From Ligustrum vulgare (lineage: Eukaryota; Streptophyta; Magnoliopsida; Lamiales; Oleaceae), in assembly GCA_963555705.1 (NCBI GenBank), contig OY743188.1, positions 30,153,383-30,217,382 on the forward strand: a DNA stretch of 64,000 bases, given 5' to 3'. The position numbers and the translations under genes were made by a program. Positions 44,462-55,673 of the stretch are shown here, one piece after another. A model generated the notes under the pieces. That model had not been told where the DNA came from and searched no databases. It saw only the letters and a program-made list of their open reading frames with translations. Every line of letters begins with the position of its first letter. The stretch's first letter is position 1.

Positions 44462-45184
44462 ATTATATATGGAATTTGGTTGAAGGAATCTCTGTCAATT
44501 TATAATAAAAAATAATAATAGCCTTGTCATCAATGGAATTTGGAAGCAGGAGCGCACAGGAAAAGTTTCCAATCTTTGTACTATTCTGAATTGGTTCCCG
44601 AATGCTGAATCGTTTTTTTGCAGCTTACTTCACATTCAGGAGACCTCTAAAATGATAAGATTATAAGTCAACCAGTGGAGGTGGAGGTGTGCCTGTCATA
44701 TAAGCATATTTAGCATCGACCCAAAGATGCCTCATTCTTAAAAGTGACGCAATTCTTGTTGGGCAAGACGATGAAGGGTTGTTCAAAATTAACTTAGTTT
44801 GTGTTACTAGATCAAGCAACGTTAAGAATCCATGTAGGCAATATGGGAATTAAAATTGTTTTATTTTTATTTTTGGTATAACGTCGGGAACTTACAAAAA
44901 CAAGTCGTAACAGGACGTATTCTTATTTTGTCCTCTTATGAGAGTTATTATTATTACAAATCAAAGTTTTCCAGTCTTTTCTGAGCAATGATCTCCTCTT
45001 TATTCGTCTTTGGGGAAAGACGAAACATCCCTCTTTGATGTTGATTTTCAAGAGTTTATTAAAGAAATAGTTTTTTGAATAGTGATTTTTAGAATAATGT
45101 GTGGTTTAAAAGTATGAATTCTATTATGAGTTTATGTGTAATATTATTTTATTAATAGATGTGTGGTTGTTCACTTATTTTGCA
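44462..45184. other. Duplicated PAR1 upstream DNA and unassigned sequence
   Basis: 44462-44610 matches duplication copy A; the rest has no match I can see and no gene. Confidence 0.45.
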
Positions 45185-46372
45185 GAGTGCAAAATATATC
45201 GTAAGTGTATAGGTCATGACAAGTAATATAATGGACCAGAGAGTTCAGATTATCGTTCTCACGAGAAATGTAATTAAATACCGAAATATATTAATTCTAA
45301 CTTTATTTGAACAAACAAATGATGATTGGTATTATTAACTAACATAAGAAATAAATCTAAATAAATGCAATAATGAAGAAAACACAAATGACAAATTATT
45401 TTTCTAAAGTGATTATAAAGTGTTGAGACTCACAATTTCACCATACCCAATAATATTAATTCAATTCTTCAAGTTTTATTCCTATAGATGTGTTCGATCG
45501 AATTTACGAATGTTTATTGAAATTCTTCTCTCAAGTTTAAATCAATTCTATCTAACTAAGTTAATCATATATCTCTATAAAGGGTCAAAATTATTTCTTA
45601 GCTAAATGTGTAAATTCTCCTAAGAATTCACAATTGATTGCATGCAACCACAAATTCATATCTCTACCATTTTGTTGAAATTGTGGAATTTATTACCATA
45701 ATCTAGGTTGTTAACTCAACTCTCTGATCATGAAAACAAACCACAAAATTTATGAATTAGTGATCAAGTAATTCAAACATTAAACACAATATTAAAATTA
45801 ACACATGCAACATATATGCAAAACTTGAAGTTTGAAATTAATAAAATAAAATTAGGCTAAATCGTTCATCCCAACTTACGAATGAGTTACACATCTCAAA
45901 AAATTTATAAATGCAGTAAAAGTAAGAAAACATAATTAAGTTCATTAAATTAATAAAGGAGAAAGGAAATCTTCCAAGATGTTGGTTCCCTGTTGTAATC
46001 TTCAAATCTCGCTTTGTCTTCTTCTTTTATCACCTTCTCGCATCTCCAATGGATCAATGAATTGTGTATATTTTTTAGAGAGAAAAGTGCCCAAAATTCG
46101 TGAGTAATGTTTTTTGTATCGCCTACCCCTGATTATCCCAAAATTATGTTTTTGACTCTTGATTGACTTCACCAACTTCCAAGTTGTACATTTTAGCCCG
46201 AATTTCCATCAAATTATCCTTTATTTGCTTATATTGCTTCATTCACTTGACTTTGGGATAAAAACTGAAATAATAACAAAAAAAAAAGCAAAATCGATAG
46301 CATTTATTCTTAAATGATAATATTTTATCTTAATTTTACATATAAATAAGTTTATAAAATACACGTATCAGT
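45185..46372. repeat. Non-coding dispersed repeat, copy 2
   Basis: Shares start-to-end order with the copy at 1-393/2928-4258 and lacks the Helitron, so it serves as its empty site. Ends 'aaaatacacgtatca'. No credible ORF. Confidence 0.6.
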
Positions 46373-47092
46373 GTTTTAAATGAAAAGGGAGAAAAATGTG
46401 TTTTGTTTATATTGGACGCCACACGGGGCATAATATTCTGCATAACCAATCCAATTATCAAATTTTGATTTGTAATTTCATTTCTTAACTTTCTTTTCTT
46501 TAATGTTATCAATTAACGTATTCATTATTCCATTAACTTACTCTCAATCGACCCCTACATTTCAAGCAGCCTAAGAGGCAGATGTCAAGGCAATTTTTTT
46601 CATTTTATTTATATCAACTAAACTAGATATTAAAAGTTAGAAAATGTTGGACCACTGATGTGTCTGAACCACTTCTAAAAGGTATAATGCCAAGAAACTT
46701 TGCCAAGCTTTTTATTCATCATTTTTTGTGCGTTGCAAAAGACTGTTTTTGTTTTAGTGAAAGTCTCTTGTTGTCTTAGCCATCTTCAGACACTATTTGT
46801 TTCTCAAGTCTGTCACCTCATCTAAAGTTTCAAATCTTTCATCTTCTACAATGTAGTAACATGTATAGTAGATATGACTCGCTATATTTTACTGTTATTT
46901 TTCTTTTTCATTTTAATTAGGATGTTTTACTTCAGTTGACAATGGATTCATCATGGAAATATTTGACAGTTAATTGATTTTGATATAAGCCCAAACCACT
47001 AATTGAAATTGAAAGAATCCATAATGAAACATGGTTTCATTCAGTTTTATTTTGAATTTTGTTGTTTGGTTCGGATTGTAACGTCCCAAAAC
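46373..47092. other. Unassigned stretch including the end of duplication copy B
   Basis: 46612-46735 matches 21735-21860. Otherwise AT-rich with no gene. Confidence 0.4.
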
Positions 47093-48320
47093 CACTAGTA
47101 TTGGACCATGATACATGGTAGAATCTATTGGTCTAAGCTTGAAATAAGAAACCCCCAATGGTATATCGCTAACACAACCTATTAAAAGCAGAAATTCTCG
47201 ACCACTAGTTTTCAGGACCAATGGAGGGTTTGTCTCTGAAATTTGAGATCAGCGACCAAGGTTTGATCATTATATGATTTAAACTTGTCGCGACCACATT
47301 GGTTTGTTACTTAAACAGCTTAAAAATGTGAAAATTTTCCCATCAGGTGTTTTCGCAACCAACGGAGCGTTTGTCGCTAGTACTTGATTTCATAGACCAA
47401 TGTTTGGTAACTATATGATTTACATTCGCGGCAACCATGACGTTTGGTCGTTGAAATTTTATGCCATTTTTTCATGACCAATGAAGGGTTGGTAGCTATT
47501 CATAGATGCCAGAGACAAAAGTGTGGTCGCTGTATTATCAAAACTCGCAGCCACCACCATAATGTGGTCACTGATGCCTATAGTTTCAAGAACCAATTCA
47601 TACGGTCGCTAAACGATTCCAATCTCACATGAGTCTCAATAACTATAATGAATTGGTTTCTGAACCTTAACATCAGTGACCACAAGATGGTCACCATTAT
47701 GCTTTTTTCAGAAACCAATACATTATAGTCGCTGTTGTTCGCAACGGCAGAAATCACTCCCAATTTTTTTATTTAGTGTTTTAACGACCAGAAACAATTG
47801 GTTGATAAACCTATACTCACTAGCGACCAATTATTGGTTGCTAATAGGTTATAACACTTGGCGAGAGAAATTCCACAATTTTTTTTCATGTAAACTGGGT
47901 TTCAGCAATCACACAATGGTCTATAATTTTTCAGCCACAAACACATTGTGGTCGCCACTGACGGAGCCAGCACATGGCGAGCTAACGCGCTCGCTCGTGC
48001 TGGATCCGTCCGGAAAAAAAATTAGTTAAAATTTTTGGCATTTTTTAGGTTTCGATTTAAAAAATACAGTTATTTGACTGATATCCGCCCGAGCTGGACA
48101 GAATTTCTGGATGACCGCCCTAACTGAACAAAGTTTTTGGATCCGTCACTGGTGGTCGCTGCTATTTGACATCAAAGACCAAGGTGTGGTCACTTTACAC
48201 TCCTAGAAACAACGATGGTTGTCCACTAACATTTTCTCGCTAGTTGTTTTCGTGACCAATGGAGGTTTGGTCGCTGTTAATTGATGTCAGCGACCAAGGT
48301 GTACATTAACTTATTAAAGA
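47093..48320. mobile_element. CACTA-like dyad-rich repeat region
   Basis: Begins CACTAGTATTGG and carries about a dozen degenerate inverted units of the form GCGACCA...TGGTCGCT in both orientations, typical of CACTA subterminal DNA. No transposase. I did not find a convincing right terminus, so the class is inferred from the motif structure. Confidence 0.5.
47956..48151. mobile_element. Small hAT-like MITE
   Basis: 196 bp with imperfect inverted ends CACTGACGGAGCCA / CAGTGACGGATCCA and a perfect 8-base duplication GTGGTCGC on both sides (47948-47955 and 48152-48159). It sits within the dyad-rich region, in one of its GGTCGC motifs. Confidence 0.8.
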
Positions 48321-48604
48321 ATTAATTCTCAAGTAAACGGCAGTTCACAAATGGAACATATGAATGAAAATGAAATTCTTATTTGTTTTAATTTATATGT
48401 TTCACTCGCCACATGTTGAAAATTGTATGGATATCGTTCTGAGGCCTCACCTCTATGTTGATTGTTGAGCGTTAAAATTCCAAAAAATCAAAGAAAAAAA
48501 AAAAGACAGTATATATTTTAATTCTCGTCATACCCTACCCTACTTCCTAGGGCGGTAAGCTATTCGCCTATTCTATCCCACCTCAATTAATTAATAATTA
48601 TTTA

Positions 48605-49731
48605 AAGGGTTGTTCACATAAATACTCTAATTTTATGGAACAAACTTAATTTACTTAAATTTTATAAAACTTAAATTACTTATAATAAAATCTTAAAAAC
48701 AAAAAAATACTTCCTAATCACCGATTAATTTACTGTAATTTATGTGAAGTATCACAATCTGATAATTATTATACTTCTCAAATTTGTTAATATCACAGTA
48801 TAATAGCTAAGATATTTTTCAATTTTTTTAGTATCACAGTTTGATACTTTACAATTTTTTATGATATTTTGTCTCAAATATAAAATCAATCAGTTTTCCC
48901 ACACTATTCTCTACATATGTACAAATGTGGCTTTAAGATCCTCATTTTCCATTGCTAAGTCTTTTGTTTCCCAAATCTCATAACTCTAAAAAATCTCTTC
49001 TTCTGCTACAAATCTGCAGACACTTCCCATTTTCTGGCTTTCTCTTTTCTTTTGCTTGACAGTATTGCTAAGAACTACTATTGCTCTTGTTTCCGCATCA
49101 CGATCAAGAAGATAAGTAGGGACAGCTCCTTTTTGGACATCATCATCAACCTTGGCTCAAAGTGATCACGGAGGTAGCCATGTCTTTTCTTGTGAAACTC
49201 TCTAGAGGTGCCACTTTCGAAGTCGGGTGATAGTGTTGGAAGAACAAGATGATGTTGGAAGTTGGGTGATCATGTGGGAAGAAGAAGATGATGCTTCATC
49301 GATCCGCCACACATAATAAAAGTGTATTCCTGTGAAGTCAGGTGATCACTTTGGAAGTCGGGCAATAACGATTAAGCCCTTGTTTGAAATTCTATAAATT
49401 TTTCTTTTTTTTCTATAGTAGTCAATCTCAACCATCCATTAAAAGTCAAGTCTACAATATTTGACTTTTCGACCAAATTTCAATCATCCATTCTCCTAAC
49501 AATTACTATTTATTTCAAAAAAACTTTTTTTAAACAATATCAAACACACACTAAAGAAGTCAGGTATATTCCGATGAAGCTCTCTAGAGGACAAGGTGGC
49601 TACAGGCGGCGCACTCTTCATCCGCTACACAGAATGCTGATGCTTAGTGTTTTTTAGAATTTTTAGAATTTTTTTTGGTAGTAAAAATCAGTTTTACTAT
49701 GTTAAGTAACTATTTTGTGCGATTAACCCTT
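48605..49731. mobile_element. Mutator-like MITE, copy 2
   Basis: Inverted ends AAGGGTTGTTCACATAAATA and AAGGGTTAATCGCACAAAATA. The left third (48660-48870, with repeated 'agtatcacagttt') and the last 60 bases match the element at 5521-6532; the core does not. No clear 9-base duplication remains. A Tourist-like MITE lies inside. Confidence 0.6.
49376..49551. mobile_element. PIF/Harbinger (Tourist-like) MITE inside Mutator-like copy 2
   Basis: 176 bp flanked by TAA on both sides (49373-49375 and 49552-49554), with ends GCCCTTGTTTGAAATT and a right end reading GTGTGTGTTTGATATT inward. The interior ('caatctcaaccatccatt', 'caatatttgacttt') is the reverse complement of that in the MITE at 56275-56439. 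Confidence 0.7.
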
Positions 49732-52112
49732 ATTTAAAACTAAAAATAAAATGTTTAATATCACTTTAGCCCAAATCCGAATTGGTTACCAAAGAAAAAT
49801 ATCTAATACACACAAGACCTTGAAATTTACAAAGGGGGAAAAAATAGAAATAAACATGAACAGGAATTCCCCAGCCCACCCCTCTATTTGGAAACTTTTG
49901 TTTATAAACGAGTGAAATCATTTAATTGAATCATTTTTTTAAAAAAATCAACCATTTTGATTTGTCAGAAATTCTCTACGAATATTTTTGACTATTCAAA
50001 AAGAATAACTAACGAAATGTTGTTAATTTGCTATTTATAAACAATATCTATAAACAACAATTTATAAACGAATTACAAAAATGTGTAAAATTTTTTTATA
50101 AATTTTGTTTATAAACAGTTACGTAATAACATTTCATTGGATAATTTTTTTTAAAAAAAAACAATTTAAATTGATCAAAGATTTTTATCTATCATTTTTT
50201 ACTTTTCAAAAAAAAAAAAAATGAAATACTGTAACATCATTATTACGAACAATATTCATAAAGAACCGTCTTCCTATTGTTATCCATGGCATGCTTAAAT
50301 CACACCTTCCTTTCCATTACCTTACCAGTTACCTACCGAATTCAATATCATAAGAAGTAGATTTAAGTGAATTTATGTCCACACCGGCTTCTATATACTA
50401 AGACCCGAGCGTCATTATAGAATCTTCAATGAGACCCCATTAAGCGGGCAATCTTTTCTTCTTGATTATTTTTTTTTTTTTAATATATAAAAATAAAACA
50501 TCATTTAGATGAGAAAATAATATTTTATCCCAGTTTGGTAATTTTTTTTATATATATAAATAAAGAGTTTGATGTTTTCTAGATAAAATTTGTTAAAGGT
50601 TTTTTTGTTTAAAAATATGTTTTTTATGTTTTCAATATAATATGTGTAGTTGAAAAGTGAAGATAGAGAATGTGAGTGATTAAAAATTTATTTTTGAGAT
50701 TTATGTTGTAAAAAATATGTTTAAAAATATAAAGCTTAAAGTAATTTAGTGTAATTAAGTCCTTGTTTGAGATCCATTATTTAGAATAATATTTTTGAAA
50801 GGATGTATGATTAAAAAATGTTTAAAAATTCAAAAATGATAGATTTTAATAAAATAGATTTTTAAAATTGAATGTTGAATAAATTTGATTTACAGAAAGA
50901 CGGTGCCGACTGCCGACCTAAGTGATTTATAAACAGTTTCAGGGTTAATCTTAAAGTTTACATATTGATCAAAATTTTGTCTATTTCGAATGGGAAAAGA
51001 AATATCTTTTGGACAGGTGTGAATTCAATGGAGAATGCCGCTGAAAATTTGGGATCTTCATCTTCCCATGGGAACAAGATATGTTCACATTCTTCACTTC
51101 TCCGTCACTTCATCTAATATATATTTTATACACAAGGGTTTCTTCCATCCCTCTTCCCTCACACACAACACGCACTTGAATACGAAATCGTGGAGATTTC
51201 ATTCACTGGGAATTCTGCACTTCTGCTGTATGCCAAGGTTCATAATTGAAGCTCTCACACATTTGTTTAATGAGTTTTTGTATCTGTTTTCGTATTTAAT
51301 CAATGTGCTATTTTACCGTTATGACACCAGTATCTTGTTTCGAGAACACAAATCTTGAAATCCAACCGCTTTCCTTGGAAATGCCTGATTGAGATTTTTT
51401 GAGCTCAGTTGAGTCTGGGCTTCTATCTTAAATGGAATTAGAGGGTAACTTCTTCGTATTTAATTAACATGGGATTTTAACTTAACAAAACCGATCTTTT
51501 TTACATTATTTATTTATGAGGATATATGCGTTACGTATTCGTACATTTTTTTATTTTTTTTAAACTGTTATTTGAATGTTTTGAATTCCTTTAGTAATTG
51601 AGTTTCAATCAAAATCATGTAATTACCTAATCGTAACTCAGAAATTGAGTGGACTCTCTTTTTGTCATTTATCTTGCATTAGGTCGTATTCCAGAGATTC
51701 CACGGCATACGCAGTCAGCCAGATGCTGACAGCCTGACATTTTTTTATTTTTTAATCTTTGCCCCTTCTGTTTTATGTACATATCTCAACAGAAGCATCA
51801 TAAATGTCAAGATTTTTATATTTATATAATTCTCAGCAATTCTTAGTACTTTGGTGTTCTGCTGTAAGCAGTTAAAATTAAATCATGTCTTTATGTTTCC
51901 ATTTCTTGATCATTTCATTTAGACGATTATATTGAACTCTTCATTCCCCCTTGTCTGACGTATGATACCTTTTCTTATTCCTAATAATAATTGAGTGTGG
52001 TTTTAGTTTCTTAATATGTTTGTTTATGATAAGAAGAAATGTTTACACGGATATATCTAATGAAGGAAACTGCGACATCTTATTGAGCTATACTCTGGCT
52101 ACTTGGTAGAGC
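49732..52112 (+). other. Region upstream of the ceramidase start codon
   Basis: AT-rich to about 50900; a Tourist-like left end (cttgtttgagatcc) at about 50761 has no partner. The stretch 51020-51440 is less AT-rich and pyrimidine-rich and probably holds the transcription start and a 5' untranslated exon with an intron before 52113. No exact promoter element could be placed. Confidence 0.35.
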
Positions 52113-55100
52113 ATGATGGCTAGATCACTTCAAGTGATTTGGTTTCCGATATTGCTATTACTCCTGCTAGAGAACAGTAAAGGAGTATTCTCAGCTTCCA
52201 AGTACTTAATTGGGCTTGGAAACTATGACATTACTGGGCCAGCAGCTGATGTCAACATGATGGGATATGCTAACACAGACCAGACTGCGTCTGGAGTTCA
52301 CTTCAGGTTGCGAGCTCGTGCATTTATTGTGGCAGAACCACAAGGAAATCGGGTTTTATTTGTGAATCTCGATGCTTGCATGGCTTCACAACTGGTGACA
52401 ATCAAAGTACTCGAGAGGTTGAAAGCAAGGTAGTCAAATTATGTTTTACCCTCCGCATCTCCATCTGGATTTGCTATTTATTATGGAGCCTAAGTTCCAT
52501 GCATTAAGTTGGTAATACTTGTGCAAACAAAAAAGTAAATTAGAATATTGTTGCTTTAAATATCTCAATAGATCTAGGCTTCTAGTAAAGAATAGAGCGG
52601 AATGGCAGATAAGGATTCACCTTGACCACTCCAGTTTATTCAGAATAAGACTTAAATTGTTGCTATTTGTTGTAAACACGTTCTTTGTTGTTAATGTTGT
52701 GGATATCGAATTAAGCATATCCTTGTTGCTTTTCTAGGTACGGAAATCTTTACACAGAAAGTAATGTTGCTATTAGCGGAATTCACACACATGCCGGCCC
52801 CGGTGGTTATCTTCAATATGTTGTATATATCATAACATCACTTGGTTTTGTGCGTCAATCTTTTGATGCTCTTGTTAATGGAATTGAGCAGAGCATTATA
52901 CAAGCTCACAATAACCTTCGCCCTGGATCTATATATGTGAATAAAGGTAATGGAATTTGATGTTTAGACTGATAAGCCATGATGAGTAGTAGTTTTCTTA
53001 TTTATGTTTGATTAAGCTGTCACTGTTTCGTGCATATATCTGTAAGGAAAGATCGTAAATTTTTCCTTTTATAATTAGTCTTTCCATTCTGTCATATGAG
53101 AAGTGCATTAGAGATATAATTCCGACCAATTAATCGTTCAAATCTAGCCTCCAGGTTATCTTTCAATGTGTTTTCCTTTTCATTTTGTGGTGTTATAAAT
53201 GGACCTTTGGGTACCCGCCTCACCTTCCAGCATTTTGTATTCCGTATTTTACTAAATAAAGTATCCTTTTTAAACTTTCTGAAGATTAGCACAGTATGTT
53301 TTTTGCATGCTAAAGAACGTTGGCTATGGACATAATTTTGAGGAAAGCATATGTTATTATCCTCTTGTCTCATCACGTAATTTTTCATTTGATTCAATTG
53401 GCATATGATATTTCCTTGGCTGATGTTTGCTAATTTGCTATTGTTCCACAGTAAAATACTACAGAATTGGTTCTACATTTTCCTTAGTTCATGTGGATTA
53501 TACACTTTAAGGCTATATATTTGTTAACTAATAGTATAAATATCTTAAATTAACTTTTTTTCAATTTAACCCCGAGTTTCTTTATGTTTTCCCATCTTGA
53601 ATTGAATTTTAAACATACCTCTTATTAGCTTGCCTCATACTCAAGGTCTTGGATTGTTTTTAAAATAGCTTCTCATTTTTTACTTCAATTGTTCAACTGC
53701 ATTTTATCAAGTGCCGTCAATAGCAGAATAGCTATGGATCACTTCATTTAGCCTGCTTTATGTTTTATTTTATGGTTCAAACTGTTATGCCCGTTTCTGG
53801 GAAAAGTCATTCAAGAGTCTGAGTGGTATCTTGAAGAAAATTTAGGGTGCCGTCTCTTTTTATCCTCTATATGCTATAATGATCATTTTGGCCTCAAACT
53901 ACAGGTGAACTTTTAGATGCTGGTGTTAATCGTAGTCCGAGTGCTTATCTCAATAACCCTGCAGAAGAACGCAGGAAATACAAATATGATGTCGATAAAG
54001 ATATGACCCTTTTGAAGTTTGTTGATGATGAATTGGGTCCAATCGGTAGCTTCAATTGGTTTGCTACCCATGGAACTTCTATGAGCCGTACAAACTCATT
54101 GGTAAGCGGGGACAACAAAGGAGCTGCTGCACGTTTTATGGAAGACTGGTTTGATCAGAACAATAGCGGAAAGACACTTTCTGATCTATCCAAGGCCGAA
54201 GATACCCTATTAACAGCCTCAAACATTATTCCAATTGTTCATAAAAATAGTAAGTTTCTACATACGTATCTGAATAATATCTGTTTTGTGCATAAAATAC
54301 AATAACGAATTTCAAAATTGACTTGTAGAACATTGTGATCACATGTTTACTGTTATAAGATGTCTGATAACAAGGTTTTGACTTGAAAAAAAATCTTATA
54401 ATATATCTAGGAATTACGAATTTACCAAAGCATAATACCTTGTAGCCTCGTATATGCATTAGGTTCTTGTTTTCGGCTACTATTTCTGATTGATCCAGGG
54501 CAGGGTACTATTTCCTGCTTAGTGCTGGCTATGTAACACCTCTTCAAGTCCATTGCTTGAGCTATAGTTAAAAACCTAAGTTCCTTAGATTTCATATAGC
54601 TTAGGTAAGTTCTATCTCCATTGATACTTTACAGTAATATGTAGGAATGGATGTGTAAAGTAGGCATAGATGTAAGTTTGTGCTTACTTGTTTGTGGTTT
54701 TTGTGGTTGTTTATTATTAGTAAAACTTACTCGTTTACCTAAGGAAAAATTTACTTACTTTCTGGAAAATTAATTTTTAATCGTAGCTGAGAAGCTTTAA
54801 CAATATCATTTGTGATAATGGACAAAAGAATTTCAACCGATTCATGTTTATCTATCTTTTGTTGCTGTCTAAATGCAGATCATGAATTACACGAACTTGC
54901 TGCTTCTTTGCAATCTGGTTCAGGCAAAACAGTACGTGTAAGGAGTACTCTCAGTCAAGCTGGTAGACCTAGGTTTGTGTCAGCATTCTGTCAAACCAAT
55001 TGCGGAGATGTTAGCCCAAACGTGCTCGGGGCCTTCTGCATAGATACCGGATTACCTTGTGACTTCAATCATAGTACATGTGGTGGAAAGAATGAGCTAT

Positions 55101-55635
55101 GCTATGGACGAGGTCCTGGGTATGCACATTTTCACAGTTTGAGAAAGTTTGGCTAAACTTTCAAAGAACAACAATTTTAATTTTTTTCAAAACATACTAT
55201 ATCCTTAATTTATTAAGGTTAGCCAAACATACTTTCTGTCATATGGCAGAAATAAAATCGCTACTCCGAAACTATAATCCCATCTCTTGCTTGCATGGCA
55301 GGTACCCTGATGAATTTGAAAGTACACGTATCATTGGAGATAGACAATTCAAAAAAGCAGTGGAACTTTTCAACAAAGCATCAGAGCAATTAAAGGGAAA
55401 AGTCGACCACCGCCATACTTATCTGAACTTCTCCAACCTTGAGGTGAAAATTTCTAAACAGGGAGGAGGTACTGAGGTTGTGAAAACTTGTCCAGCTGCA
55501 ATGGGGTTTGCATTTGCTGCTGGTACAACTGATGGACCTGGTGCTTTTGATTTTAAGCAAGGAGATGATCAGGTATTGCAATTTGATGCATGTTAGTCAC
55601 CTCTATGCTATCATCAAGCAAAGTAGCATACTTAT

Positions 55636-55673
<38 letters not shown>

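Larger units (their letters stand above)
34738..46735. repeat. Segmental duplication, copy B (inflated by insertions)
   Basis: Matches 18905-21860 in blocks: 34738-35858, 37277-37512, 44454-44610 and about 46612-46735. The gaps between blocks are the solo LTR, the hAT element with its nested Gypsy element, and the dispersed repeat copy 2 with flanking DNA. About 2.9 kb of original sequence has become about 12 kb. Confidence 0.85.

Noticed and set aside
50750..50890. Tourist-like MITE upstream of ceramidase
   Set aside because: Only a left-end-like sequence (cttgtttgagatcc); no inverted partner or TAA/TTA duplication was found.
53092..53397. Minus-strand ORF of 101 codons in ceramidase intron 2
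   Set aside because: No domain, intronic, AT-rich; treated as chance.
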